The position numbers and the translations under genes are program-made. A stretch of 64,000 bases of DNA from Virgisporangium ochraceum (GTDB taxonomy: Bacteria > Actinomycetota > Actinomycetes > Mycobacteriales > Micromonosporaceae). The notes under the pieces are model-generated. The model saw nothing but the letters and a program-made list of their open reading frames with translations. It did no database searches and was not told where the DNA came from. Positions 51,357-59,880 of this stretch are shown here, one piece after another. The stretch's first letter is position 1. Each line of letters opens with the position of its first letter. The stretch lies in contig NZ_BOPH01000053.1 in NCBI RefSeq assembly GCF_016863655.1, positions 124,001 through 188,000 of the forward strand. Direction: 5' to 3'.

Positions 51357-53147
51357 GTGTTCCGATCGCAGCTGCTCCGTCCCGCCGCCGTAGGGCTGGC
51401 CATCGCCTGGGCCGCCGGCCTCACGGCGTACGTCGCCGCGCGCAACGGTGCGCCGCTCGACGCCGACGTCGCCGTGCGCGACCTCGTCATGGCGCAGGAC
51501 CGCAGCGGCGGCGTGCGCGTCGCCCTCTGGCTCACCCAGCTCGGCGCCGGCCCCGTGCTGTACCCGGTTCTCCTGGCGCTGTGCGCGATCGCCGCCGTGA
51601 AGCGCTCGCCGCGCGAGTTCCTGCCCGTGCTGGCGCTCGCGGCCGGGCAGGTGCTGGAACTGGTGCTGTTCGCCACGGTCCGCCGCCCGGGGCCCGAATA
51701 CACGCTCGAGACCACGTTCTCGTCCGGTCGCTCGGCCGCCGCCGTGCTCGGTTGGGGTCTCGTCGTGTGGCAGCTGCTCCGGTTGCGGAAAACCTTATGG
51801 GACCGGCACAGCGGCGCGATCTGGGTGGTCGCCCTCACGATGGGCGCCCTCGTGGGAGCGACGCGCGTGTACCTCGGCATGCACTGGCTCTCCGACGCCG
51901 TCGCCGGGGTCATCGTCGGCGCCGTGCTGCTCGCCACGGCGCTGACCGCGCTGTCCTCTGTGGACGGACTGCCCACCCGCACGTGGCGGATGCCGCCGTG
52001 GCTCAAGGCATCGCCGTGGGCGTGGACGATCCCGGCCGCGGCCGCGGCGCTGCCGATCGGGCTCCTGCTCGCCTCTGCCCCCGACCAGCGGCTCAAGGAC
52101 TTCCTCGTCTACCACGGCGCGGGCGGTGAGGCCGGCGACGGCCTGAACCTGTACGCGTTCCGCACCATCTTCGACATGCCGTTCACGTACCCGCCGTTCG
52201 CGGCGCTGGTGATGGAACCGTTGTCGCGCATGCCGTTGGGGCTCGCCCAGGCCCTGTGGACGCTCGCCACGCTGGCCGCGGTCGTCGCGCTGGCCCCGGT
52301 GGCGCTGCGTCCCGTGGTCGACCGCATCGGCCTGCCGCTGACGGTCACCGCGATCCTGCTGTCGTCACCGATGCGCAGCCACCTGCGGTTCGGACAGGTC
52401 GGTGTGTTCCTGGTGCTGCTGGTCGCGCTGGACCTGGTGCAGCGCAGGGGACCGCGCGGGTGGGGGCTCGGGCTGGCGATCGCCGTCAAGCTGACGCCCG
52501 CCGTCTACCTGCCGTGGCTGTTCGTCAGCCGCAAGTGGAAGCGGTTCGGCGGCACGATGGCGTGGGTCGCCGGGTCCACAGTGGTCGGTCTCGTGCTGCT
52601 GTGGCCGAGCGCAGGCGACTACCTGTTCCGGTCCTCACGCGACACCACCCGGTTCGGCGCCAACGACATTCCGGGTAACCAGTCGGTGCGGGGCATGCTG
52701 CTGCGGGCGGTGGCGCCGCACACGGCCGAGAAGGTCTGGCTGGTGCTCGCGGTGCTGCTGGTGGCGTTCGGCACCTACCAGGCCTGGCGGTGCGAGCGGA
52801 ACGGCAACCGGTTGGCGGCGCTCGGCGTGCTCGCCGCGCTGTCGGTGGCGGTCTCGCCGATCTCGTGGGTGCACCACCTGGTGTGGCTCGTGCTGCCGAT
52901 CGCGGCGCTGGCCGCCGCCGGCCGGTGGAAGCTGGTGACCGCGTGGTTCGTGGTGCTCGTGGTGAGCTTCCCCAGCCTCGGGAACGCACTCGGCTGGGGA
53001 CTGCTCACCAACGTGCAGGGGCTCACCGCCGTGGCGGCGGTGTTCCTGCTGCCCTACCTCACCCGTGCAGACGGTCGATATGACGCATCTTGTTCACCGC
53101 GTCCAGAGCCGCGACCTTGTACGACTCAGCCAGCGTCGGGTAGTTGA
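51357..53147 (+). CDS. PAP2-like phosphatase fused to GT87 mannosyltransferase
   Basis: 596 residues with many membrane spans. Residues 1-205 form a PAP2 phosphatase domain: VRRPGPEYT, TFSSGRSAAA and GATRVYLGMHWLSDAVAG (R-x5-H-x3-D). The usual SGHS of motif 2 is SGRS, replacing its general-acid His with Arg. Residues ~225-585 resemble DUF2029/GT87 polyprenyl-phosphate-dependent mannosyltransferases (FTYPPFAALVMEPLSRMP, LRFGQVGVFLVLLVALD, AVKLTPAVYLPWLF, GNQSVRGMLLR, SPISWVHHLVW). It would act on the membrane in glycan assembly. GTG 51357. The last 89 bases overlap the convergent sthA gene. Confidence 0.85.
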   Translation: MFRSQLLRPAAVGLAIAWAAGLTAYVAARNGAPLDADVAVRDLVMAQDRSGGVRVALWLTQLGAGPVLYPVLLALCAIAAVKRSPREFLPVLALAAGQVLELVLFATVRRPGPEYTLETTFSSGRSAAAVLGWGLVVWQLLRLRKTLWDRHSGAIWVVALTMGALVGATRVYLGMHWLSDAVAGVIVGAVLLATALTALSSVDGLPTRTWRMPPWLKASPWAWTIPAAAAALPIGLLLASAPDQRLKDFLVYHGAGGEAGDGLNLYAFRTIFDMPFTYPPFAALVMEPLSRMPLGLAQALWTLATLAAVVALAPVALRPVVDRIGLPLTVTAILLSSPMRSHLRFGQVGVFLVLLVALDLVQRRGPRGWGLGLAIAVKLTPAVYLPWLFVSRKWKRFGGTMAWVAGSTVVGLVLLWPSAGDYLFRSSRDTTRFGANDIPGNQSVRGMLLRAVAPHTAEKVWLVLAVLLVAFGTYQAWRCERNGNRLAALGVLAALSVAVSPISWVHHLVWLVLPIAALAAAGRWKLVTAWFVVLVVSFPSLGNALGWGLLTNVQGLTAVAAVFLLPYLTRADGRYDASCSPRPEPRPCTTQPASGS

Positions 53148-54468
53148 ACACCGCGTCGACGAGGTAGTCGATGCTGCCGCCGCAGCCCATCACGGCCTGT
53201 CCGATGTGGACCAGCTCGGTGGCGCCGGTACCGAACACGTGCACGCCCAGCAGGGTGCGGTCGCCGGGCGCGACCAGCAGCTTGAGCATTCCGTGCGAGT
53301 CACCGGTGATCTGGCCCCGGGCCAGCTCGCGGTAGCGGGCGATGCCCACCTCGAACGGCACCTGCTGGTCGGTCAGCTCGTCCTCGGTCTTACCGACGAA
53401 GCTGATCTCGGGGATCGTGTAGATGCCGATCGGCTGCAGCTCGTTGAGCGCGTGCACCGGCTCGTCGCACGCGTGGTAGGCGGCCATCCGGCCCTGCTCC
53501 ATCGACGTCGACGCGAGCGCCGGGAAGCCGATGACGTCACCGACCGCGTAGATGTGCGGCGCGTCGGTGCGGAAGTGCTCGTCGACCTTGATGCGGCCGC
53601 GGTTGTCGCCCTGCAGCCCGGCCGCGTCGAGGTTCAGCTCGGAGGCGACGCCCTGCCGGCCGGCCGAGTACATCACGGTGTCGGCGGCGATCCGCTTGCC
53701 GCTGACCAGCGTCGCGATCGCGCCGCCCTGGTGCTGCTCGACCTTCGCGACCTCCTCGCCGAACCGGAACGTCACGCTGAGGTCGCGCAGGTGGTACTTG
53801 AGCGCCTCGATGATCTCCAGGTCGACGAACTCGAGCATGCGGGTGCGCCGCTCGACGACGGTGACCTTCGTGCCGAGCGCCGCGAACATCGACGCGTACT
53901 CGATGCCGATGACCCCGGCGCCCACCACGACCATCGACCGCGGGATCTTGTGCAGGTTGAGCACGCCGTCGGAGTCGATGATCATGCGGTCGTCGAACGC
54001 GACGCTGTCGGGCCGCGCCGGGCGGGTGCCGGCCGCGATAATGATTTTTTCCGCGGTGTACTTCGACTCGTGACCGGTGCCGTCGTCGACCGTCACCGCG
54101 TGCGGGTCGGTGAAACGGGCCGTCCCGTTGATCACGTGGACCCGGTTGCGGGCGAGCTGGCTGCGGATGACGTCGATTTGCTTGCTGATGACGTGCTGGG
54201 TACGGGCCGAGAGGTCGTCCATCGTCACGTCTTCCTTGACGCGGTAGCTCTGGCCGTACATGTCGCGCTGGCTGAGACCGGTGAGGTAGAGGACCGCCTC
54301 CCGTAGCGTCTTCGACGGGATGGTGCCGGTGTTGATGCACACGCCACCGATCATGGTGCGCCGATCGACCACACCGACCCGGCGGCCGAGCTTGGTCGCG
54401 GCGATCGCCGCCTTCTGTCCGCTCGGTCCGGAACCGATCACGAGGATGTCGAAGTCATACACGGACAC
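53059..54468 (-). CDS. sthA: Soluble (Si-specific) NAD(P)+ transhydrogenase
   Basis: 469-residue flavoprotein exchanging hydride between NADPH and NAD+. FAD motif DILVIGSGPSGQKAAIAATK; GGVCINTGTIPSKTLREA, where the second redox Cys of lipoamide-type relatives is Thr, as in SthA; NAD(P) motif VVVGAGVIGIEYASMFAAL; HIYAVGDVIGFPALAS; and the C-terminal dimer domain (DAVFNYPTLAESYKVAALDA). The GTG start at 54468 (or 54462) gives the family length; the longer frame to 54597 is not needed. It is divergent from the thioesterase gene. Its 3' end overlaps the GT87 gene by 89 bases. Confidence 0.95.
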   Translation of the reverse strand: MSVYDFDILVIGSGPSGQKAAIAATKLGRRVGVVDRRTMIGGVCINTGTIPSKTLREAVLYLTGLSQRDMYGQSYRVKEDVTMDDLSARTQHVISKQIDVIRSQLARNRVHVINGTARFTDPHAVTVDDGTGHESKYTAEKIIIAAGTRPARPDSVAFDDRMIIDSDGVLNLHKIPRSMVVVGAGVIGIEYASMFAALGTKVTVVERRTRMLEFVDLEIIEALKYHLRDLSVTFRFGEEVAKVEQHQGGAIATLVSGKRIAADTVMYSAGRQGVASELNLDAAGLQGDNRGRIKVDEHFRTDAPHIYAVGDVIGFPALASTSMEQGRMAAYHACDEPVHALNELQPIGIYTIPEISFVGKTEDELTDQQVPFEVGIARYRELARGQITGDSHGMLKLLVAPGDRTLLGVHVFGTGATELVHIGQAVMGCGGSIDYLVDAVFNYPTLAESYKVAALDAVNKMRHIDRLHG

Positions 54469-54526
54469 CAGCGTCGCAGGCCACGGCCACACCGCGCCAG
54501 CGCTTCGGTGACCTAAGGTCAACATC

Positions 54527-54898
54527 GTGGAGTACCGACAGCGCATCCGGGTGCGGTACGGCGAGTGCGACCTCCAGGGCGTCGTGTTCAACGCCAACTA
54601 CCTGGTGTACGTCGACGACGTGATGGAGCAGTGGCTCGACTCGACCCTGCCCGCCGGCGCGCTCGACTACATGGTGAAGAAAGTGCTGGTCGAGTGGGAC
54701 GCGCCGGCCACCCGCGGCGACCTCGTCGACATGACGGCCACGGTGTCGCGCTGGGGCCGCACCTCGTTCGACGTCACGATGCGTGGCGAGGTCGCCGGTC
54801 GCGGCATCTTCACCGCGGTGCTCACCGCGATCAGCGTGACGCCCGGCACCCACACACCTACCCCGGTTCCGGACGAGGTGCGTGCCCTGCTGTCGTGA
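54527..54898 (+). CDS. Hotdog-fold acyl-CoA thioesterase
   Basis: 123 residues of the 4-hydroxybenzoyl-CoA thioesterase/YbgC type: RVRYGECDLQGVVFNANYLV (with the conserved Asp in ECD) and the hotdog helix YVDDVMEQWLD. Acyl substrate unknown. GTG 54527. The final 41 bases overlap the convergent NUDIX gene. Confidence 0.9.
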   Translation: MEYRQRIRVRYGECDLQGVVFNANYLVYVDDVMEQWLDSTLPAGALDYMVKKVLVEWDAPATRGDLVDMTATVSRWGRTSFDVTMRGEVAGRGIFTAVLTAISVTPGTHTPTPVPDEVRALLS

Positions 54899-55316
54899 AC
54901 AGCTCCAGGGTCGCGTTCAACTGCGAGTGGACGGGCGCCGGCGGCTCGTTCGGGTCGAACCAGCCGAGCCGGTCGAACTTGTGCGGCTCGGCGATGTGAA
55001 CCCGCGTGGGGTCGACCTCCACGGCGAACACGATGGCCACCCAGTGCGCTGTCGGGCGTCCCCTCAGAACATTGCGGACACCGATCAGCTCGACCTTCCG
55101 CGGCTGCGCCCCGTACTCCTCGCCCACCTCCCGGGCCACCGCCGCCTCGAACGTCTCGCCGTGCTCCAGCGCGCCGGCACCGGTGTCCCACGTGCCGGGC
55201 TCGTCGCGGGCGCCGGCCGCGCGCCGCGCCAGCAGGACCCGGCCGGAGCCGTCGTGGCACACGAACACACACGAGACGACGGGCTCGGAGAGGGCCCGAT
55301 TCACGACACCGCTCAT
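54858..55316 (-). CDS. NUDIX hydrolase
   Basis: 152 residues. NUDIX box GALEHGETFEAAVAREVGEEYG (G-x5-E-x7-R-E-U-x-E-E-x-G/U pattern) at ~50-72 with a typical VNPVV-like beta-strand N-terminus (VVSCVFVCHDGSGRVLLARR). It would hydrolyse a nucleoside diphosphate derivative; target not assignable. ATG 55316 follows GGTGG. It is divergent from the GNAT gene, which starts 15 bases away, so their promoters overlap. Confidence 0.9.
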   Translation of the reverse strand: MSGVVNRALSEPVVSCVFVCHDGSGRVLLARRAAGARDEPGTWDTGAGALEHGETFEAAVAREVGEEYGAQPRKVELIGVRNVLRGRPTAHWVAIVFAVEVDPTRVHIAEPHKFDRLGWFDPNEPPAPVHSQLNATLELFTTAGHAPRPEPG

Positions 55317-55330
55317 TCCACCGATCCTGG

Positions 55331-55879
55331 ATGATGAGCGCCGTGGAGACACGCGAGTTTCCGCCGGGCGACGAGTCCGTCCGCGCGTTCCTCGAACGGC
55401 ATCTGGCGGCCCTGGTGGCCCGGCGCGGCGAACTGCTCGACGCCACGGCCCGGCCGGCCGTCGTCGCGTTCGCACCCGGCGGCGGCCCCGACAGAGACAT
55501 CGCCGGGGTGCTCACCTACGACGTCGCGGGCCCGGAGTGCGAGATCCTCACGCTGCACGCCGCGTCGCAGTGGGGCGGTGCCGGCACCGCGCTGGTCCGG
55601 GCCGTCCAGGTGATCGCCGCCCGGGCCGGGTGCCACACGCTGTGGGTCCTCACGACCAACGACAACGTCGACGCGCTGCGCTTCTACCAGCGGCGCGGGT
55701 TCCGGCTGTCGGCGCTGCGACCGGGCGCGGTCGACGAGGCCCGCCGCACGCTGAAGCCCCAGATCCCCCTGACCGGCTCCTACGGCATCCCACTGCGTGA
55801 CGAGGTCGAGCTCAGCCAGCCGGTGGTGGCGGCAGCACCGGACGCGGCGGCACCGGCGTCGACACCACGAACGAGCTGA
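55331..55879 (+). CDS. GNAT family acetyltransferase
   Basis: 182 residues. Acetyl-CoA binding is suggested by LHAASQWGGAGTALVRAVQ and VLTTNDNVDALRFYQRRGFR (motif B). The C-terminus is an Ala/Pro-rich disordered tail (AAAPDAAAPASTPRTS) that lies over the convergent AsnC gene (68-base overlap). Substrate unknown. ATG 55331 or 55334. Confidence 0.83.
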   Translation: MMSAVETREFPPGDESVRAFLERHLAALVARRGELLDATARPAVVAFAPGGGPDRDIAGVLTYDVAGPECEILTLHAASQWGGAGTALVRAVQVIAARAGCHTLWVLTTNDNVDALRFYQRRGFRLSALRPGAVDEARRTLKPQIPLTGSYGIPLRDEVELSQPVVAAAPDAAAPASTPRTS

Positions 55880-56294
55880 CCGTCTGCCCGTACCGCAGAA
55901 ACTCGTCGAGGACGCCCTCCAACGCGGCGATCTCGGCGACGTGCACCTTCAGTAGGAAGCAGTCCTCGCCGGAGATGCGGTGGCACTCGCTGACCTCGGG
56001 CCGGGCGGCGGCGAGCTCGGTCAGCCGGGCCAGCTGGCCCGGGCCCGGACGCACCCGCACCCACGCCGCCACCGGGAGACCCAGCGCGGCCGGGTCGATG
56101 TCGAGCCGGTAGCCGCGGATCACGCCGGCCTCCTCGAGCCGGGTCACCCGGTCACGCACCGACGGTGCCGACATGCCGACCCGGCGGGCCAACGCGGTCA
56201 CCGGGAGCCGCGGATCGGCGGCGAGCAGGGCGAGGATCCGCCGGTTCGTGTCGTCGAGAAGGTCTGACCGGTATTTGACCTCCGAAGTGGTCAC
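55812..56294 (-). CDS. Lrp/AsnC-family transcriptional regulator
   Basis: 160 residues. N-terminal HTH (LDDTNRRILALLAADPRLPV, TALARRVGMSAPSVRDRVTR) and C-terminal AsnC ligand-binding RAM domain (AAWVRVRPGPGQLARLTEL, ECHRISGEDCFLLKVHV). It is divergent from the EamA exporter gene, 66 bases away, the classic arrangement of an amino-acid-sensing regulator and an exporter. ATG 56294. Confidence 0.93.
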   Translation of the reverse strand: MTTSEVKYRSDLLDDTNRRILALLAADPRLPVTALARRVGMSAPSVRDRVTRLEEAGVIRGYRLDIDPAALGLPVAAWVRVRPGPGQLARLTELAAARPEVSECHRISGEDCFLLKVHVAEIAALEGVLDEFLRYGQTVSSFVVSTPVPPRPVLPPPPAG

Positions 56295-56323
56295 AGGAAC
56301 CGCCCTTCCACCTTCGACATGGC

Positions 56324-56334
56324 ATTCCGGGAAT
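56324..56334. promoter_or_regulatory. Possible AsnC-type operator
   Basis: ATTCC-G-GGAAT, a perfect inverted repeat in the 66-base asnC/eamA divergent gap, 26 bases before the eamA ATG. Only a candidate: short palindromes of this size are not rare. Confidence 0.35.
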
Positions 56335-56360
56335 CGCTGCCGGCTTCAAGGATAGAACCG

Positions 56361-57320
56361 ATGACCGACCGGATTCCTCCCCCTGTGTGGCTCGTCACGA
56401 GCGCGATCTTCCACTACCTCGGACCGGCGTTCGCGGTGCTGCTGTTCACCCGGATCGACGCGCTGGGCGTCGCGTGGCTGCGGATCGCGTCGGCCGCGGT
56501 GGTCTTCGCCGCGTGGCGCCGGCCGTGGCGCGGCTGGCGTCGTCGGACCGACCGCCGGCTCGTCGTGGCGTGGGGTGTCGTGCTGGCGGCGATGAACAGC
56601 GTCTTCTACCTGGCGATCGACCGGCTGCCGCTGGGCACGGTGGCCGCGATCGAGTTCCTGCCCGTGATCGCGCTGGCGGCGCTGGCCGCCCGCACGCCGC
56701 GGAACGCCGTCGCGCTGGTGCTGGCTGTCGGCGGCGTCTACCTGCTCACGGACGTCCGTCTGGTGGGTGAGCCGCTGGGTGTCGCCCTGGCGGCGGCGAA
56801 CGCGGTGCTGTTCGCGCTCTACATCGTGCTCGGCCACCGCATGGCCGGCAACGACGGCGACGGCATCGACGGCCTGGCCCTCGCGATGCTGGTCGCCGCC
56901 GTCGTCGCCCTGCCGGTCGGCGTCACCGACGCCGTTCCGGCGTTCGCCGATCCCCTCCTCCTGGCGGCGGCCGTCGGGGTGGGCATCTGCTCGTCGGTGA
57001 TCCCGTACGTCTGCGACCAGGCGGCGATGGCCCGCGTCCCCCGGGCGACCTACGCTCTGATGGTCGCCCTCCTCCCGGCGACCGCCACCGTGATCGGCGT
57101 GGTCGTGCTGACCCAGATCCCGACCGTCCCCGAGCTCGCCGGGGTGGCCCTGGTGGTGGCCGGGGTCGCCCTCCATCGCGCCCGCGACTCCGCCGGCCGT
57201 GCCACAGACGCAGGCAAAGACACGGGCACAGGCGAAGACACGGGCACAGGCAAAGGCGAAGACACGGGCGCGGGCGAGGGACCGGGGTCCCGCCCCGGCG
57301 CCGACCGGACCTTGGAATAG
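56361..57320 (+). CDS. EamA/DMT-family transporter
   Basis: 319 residues with ten hydrophobic spans in two EamA repeats (for example VAWLRIASAAVVFAAW, GTVAAIEFLPVIALAAL, ICSSVIPYVCDQAAMARVP, ELAGVALVVAGVALHRAR). It probably exports an amino acid or metabolite, as suggested by the divergent AsnC regulator. After the last span comes a low-complexity tail built from Gly-Thr-Gly-Glu-Asp units (TGTGEDTGTGKGEDTGAGEG). ATG 56361. Its stop is followed at once by a 19-bp hairpin. Confidence 0.9.
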   Translation: MTDRIPPPVWLVTSAIFHYLGPAFAVLLFTRIDALGVAWLRIASAAVVFAAWRRPWRGWRRRTDRRLVVAWGVVLAAMNSVFYLAIDRLPLGTVAAIEFLPVIALAALAARTPRNAVALVLAVGGVYLLTDVRLVGEPLGVALAAANAVLFALYIVLGHRMAGNDGDGIDGLALAMLVAAVVALPVGVTDAVPAFADPLLLAAAVGVGICSSVIPYVCDQAAMARVPRATYALMVALLPATATVIGVVVLTQIPTVPELAGVALVVAGVALHRARDSAGRATDAGKDTGTGEDTGTGKGEDTGAGEGPGSRPGADRTLE

Positions 57321-57377
57321 ACGACGCTCTATCCAGTGCAGCCCTGGCCCCGAACCCCGCACTGGATAGAGCGTCGT
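57321..57377 (+). terminator. Perfect 19-bp terminator hairpin after eamA
   Basis: Arms 57321-57339 (ACGACGCTCTATCCAGTGC) and 57359-57377 pair exactly, loop 19 bases, followed by TTT. The stem begins on the first base after the eamA stop codon. A textbook intrinsic terminator except for the long loop and short T-run. Confidence 0.75.
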
Positions 57378-57417
57378 TTATGTCAAGACGGGTGTCCCGA
57401 GGCGGGTATCCCCACGC

Positions 57418-57765
57418 GTGCTTGAATCGGCCGCGCACAGCGTCGTCTGGTGGGAGATCGAGTCGGCGGACCCGGCCGGCAGTCAGCGGTTCTACGGCGA
57501 GCTGTTCGGGTGGACGTTCAGCCCCGCGTTCGAGGAGCACCTCGACCGGCCGTACTGGCTGGTGCAGCACACAGGCAAGGGCATCGGCGGGCTGCAGCGG
57601 GCCGTACCGGGCGCGCCACCGCCGCACACCGGGGTGCGGCTGTACGTGGAGGTCGACGACCTCGAGGCCACCATCGCCAGGGCACGGAGCCTCGGCACGA
57701 CCGTCGAGCGGGAGCGCACCTACCCGAAGTTGACCCCCTGCGCCAGCGGCAGCTCGCTCGAGTAG
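57418..57765 (+). CDS. VOC/glyoxalase-like protein, probably 3'-truncated
   Basis: 115 residues with the VOC fold start: VVWWEIESADPAGSQRFYGE, LFGWTFSP, and GVRLYVEVDDLEATIARARS, then LGTTVERERTYPKL. The family usually closes with a YG-F-x-x-F-x-DPEGN strand carrying the last metal ligand; here the frame instead runs into the 3' end of the convergent dehydrogenase gene (TPCASGSSLE), overlapping it by 46 bases. The metal site is therefore incomplete and the gene may be degenerate. GTG 57418. Confidence 0.6.
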   Translation: MLESAAHSVVWWEIESADPAGSQRFYGELFGWTFSPAFEEHLDRPYWLVQHTGKGIGGLQRAVPGAPPPHTGVRLYVEVDDLEATIARARSLGTTVERERTYPKLTPCASGSSLE

Positions 57766-59222
57766 TTGATGGTGTTCGTCGCCCGGCGCATGTAGCCGCG
57801 CCACGCGTCGGAACCCGACTCGCGGCCGCCGCCGGTGGTCTTCTCGCCCCCGAACGCGCCGCCGATCTCGGCGCCGGAGGTGCCGATGTTGACGTTGACG
57901 ATTCCGCAGTCGCTGCCGTCGGCGGCGAGGAAGCGCTCGGCCTCGCGCTGGTCGGTGGTGAAGATCGAGGACGACAGGCCCTGCGGCACCGCGTTGTGCA
58001 GCGCCACCGCCTCCTCGAACGTCGAGTACGTGAGGACGTACAGGATCGGCGCGAACGTCTCCCGCTGGACGAGCGCGGTCTGCGCCGGCATCCGCACCAG
58101 CGCCGGCCGGGCGTAGTAGGCGTCGGGGTGGACGTCGACGCGCTCCCCGCCCGCTACCAGGGCGCCACCGTCGGCGGTGGCCGTGCTCAGCGCGTCACCC
58201 ATGCTCGTGAACGCGGACGCGGAGATGAGCGGACCGACAAGCGTGCCCTCGACGAAGGGATCGCCGACGGTGAGCCGGTCGAAGACGGCCGCGAGCCGCG
58301 ACACCAGCTCCTCCGCGCGGCTCTCGTGCACGATGACGCGACGCATCGACGTGCAGCGCTGCCCCGCCGTGCCGGCCGCGGCGAACACGATGCCACGCAC
58401 CGCGAGATCGAGGTCGGCCGACGGCGTGACGATCGCCGCGTTGTTGCCGCCGAGCTCGAGGATCAGGCGGCCGAAGCGGGCCGCGACCCGCGGCGCGACC
58501 GCGGCGCCCATGCGCTCGGAGCCGGTGGCGCTCACCACCGCCACGCGCCGGTCGTCGAGCAGCGGCGCGGCCGCCTCGGCGTCACCGACCACGAGCACGT
58601 TGAGGTTCGGCGGCGCACCGCACTCCCCGGCCGCGCGGGCGAGCAGCGCGCTGCACGCGTACGACGTCAGCGGCGTCAGCTCCGACGCCTTCCACACGAC
58701 CGTGTCGCCGCACACGAGCGCCAGCGCGGTGTTCCACGACCACACCGCCGCCGGGAAGTTGAACGCGGAGATGACACCGACGACCCCGGCCGGATGCCAC
58801 GTCTCCATGAGCCGGTGGCCCGGCCGCTCCGACGGCATCGTGCGGCCCTGCAGCTGGCGCGACAGCCCGACCGCGAAGTCGCAGATGTCGACCATCTCCT
58901 GCACCTCGCCGAGCGCCTCCGACCGGATCTTCCCGACCTCGATGCCCACCAGGTCAGCGAGGTCCTCCTTGTGCTCGGTGATCAGCTCACCGAACCGCTT
59001 CACCAGCGCGCCACGCACCGGAGCCGGCACCGTACGCCAGGTGAGAAAGGCGTCGTGGGCGGCGTCGATCGCGGCGGTCACCGCCGCGGCGTCGTGCGCG
59101 GGGACCGGGAACAGCTCCCGCCCGGTGACCGGCGTGCGCGCCATCACCGTGGGACCGGTCGTGTCGGGAAGGTCGACGCGGCAGTGGCTGAGCGCTACGC
59201 GGGCCCGGTGGGCGAGATCCAT
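57720..59222 (-). CDS. Aldehyde dehydrogenase, ALDH7 (aminoadipate-semialdehyde dehydrogenase) type
   Basis: 500 residues. Catalytic Cys in AGQRCTSMRRVIV, Glu in LILELGGNNAAIV, cofactor-binding GVISAFNFPAAVWSWNTALA. The sequence DCGIVNVNIGTSGAEIGGAFGG-like end segment (GIVNVNIGTSGAEIGGAFGG) is characteristic of the ALDH7/AmaB branch that oxidises L-aminoadipate semialdehyde in lysine degradation. No lysine aminotransferase is adjacent, though an AsnC regulator lies 1.4 kb away. ATG 59222. Divergent from the methyltransferase gene. Confidence 0.93.
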   Translation of the reverse strand: MDLAHRARVALSHCRVDLPDTTGPTVMARTPVTGRELFPVPAHDAAAVTAAIDAAHDAFLTWRTVPAPVRGALVKRFGELITEHKEDLADLVGIEVGKIRSEALGEVQEMVDICDFAVGLSRQLQGRTMPSERPGHRLMETWHPAGVVGVISAFNFPAAVWSWNTALALVCGDTVVWKASELTPLTSYACSALLARAAGECGAPPNLNVLVVGDAEAAAPLLDDRRVAVVSATGSERMGAAVAPRVAARFGRLILELGGNNAAIVTPSADLDLAVRGIVFAAAGTAGQRCTSMRRVIVHESRAEELVSRLAAVFDRLTVGDPFVEGTLVGPLISASAFTSMGDALSTATADGGALVAGGERVDVHPDAYYARPALVRMPAQTALVQRETFAPILYVLTYSTFEEAVALHNAVPQGLSSSIFTTDQREAERFLAADGSDCGIVNVNIGTSGAEIGGAFGGEKTTGGGRESGSDAWRGYMRRATNTINYSSELPLAQGVNFG

Positions 59223-59247
59223 CCGCCCATTCTGGCAGCATGTGTGC

Positions 59248-59880
59248 GTGCCAGAGGACCTGCTCGCCGCCGCCCGCTCCGCACCGGGGTTCATGCCCGA
59301 CGACGAGGGCGCCGCGCTGTACGCGGCCGCCCGCGACGCGATCCCCGGCCCGCTGCTGGAGGTGGGCAGCTACCTCGGCAAGTCGACGCTGTACCTCGCC
59401 GCCGCGGCCCGCGAGCGCGGCGGCGTGGTCGTGACCGTCGACCACCACCGCGGGTCGGAGGAGCACCAGCCGGGCTGGGAGTACCACGACCCGTCCCTCG
59501 TGGACCCCGCGGTCGGGCGGATCGACACGCTGCCCGGGTTCCGGCACACGATCGCCACGGCAGGCGCGGAGGACGTCGTCGTGGCGGTCGTCGCACGCGG
59601 GGAGACGCTGGCCGCGCTCTGGACCGGTCCCCTCGCCCTCGCCTTCATCGACGGCAGCCACACCGACGAGTCGGCACAACGCGACTACGCGTCGTGGGCG
59701 CCGCACGTCGCCATCGGCGGCGTACTGGCGATCCACGACGTGTTCCCGGACCCCGCCGACGGCGGGCAGGCGCCCCACCGGATCTACCGCAAGGCGGTAG
59801 AGTCCGGCGAGTTCACCGAGCTGACCGGGTGCGGCTCCCTGCGCCTGTTGCGGAGGGTACGACCGTGCGCACTGTCCTGA
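59248..59880 (+). CDS. Class I SAM methyltransferase (Methyltransf_24-like)
   Basis: 210 residues. SAM-binding LLEVGSYLGKSTLYLAAAA, acidic VVTVDHHRGSEEHQPGWEY, and IDGSHTDESAQRDYASWAP with GGVLAIHDVFPDPADGG, the CmcI/Methyltransf_24 style often found in glycan and antibiotic loci. GTG 59248. Its stop overlaps the start of the acyltransferase gene by 16 bases, so the two are co-translated. Confidence 0.85.
   Translation: MPEDLLAAARSAPGFMPDDEGAALYAAARDAIPGPLLEVGSYLGKSTLYLAAAARERGGVVVTVDHHRGSEEHQPGWEYHDPSLVDPAVGRIDTLPGFRHTIATAGAEDVVVAVVARGETLAALWTGPLALAFIDGSHTDESAQRDYASWAPHVAIGGVLAIHDVFPDPADGGQAPHRIYRKAVESGEFTELTGCGSLRLLRRVRPCALS

Noticed and set aside
57450..59864. Apparent large N-terminal extension of the acyltransferase
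   Set aside because: The upstream frame is antisense to the dehydrogenase; the acyltransferase has a good Shine-Dalgarno and family-typical start at 59865.
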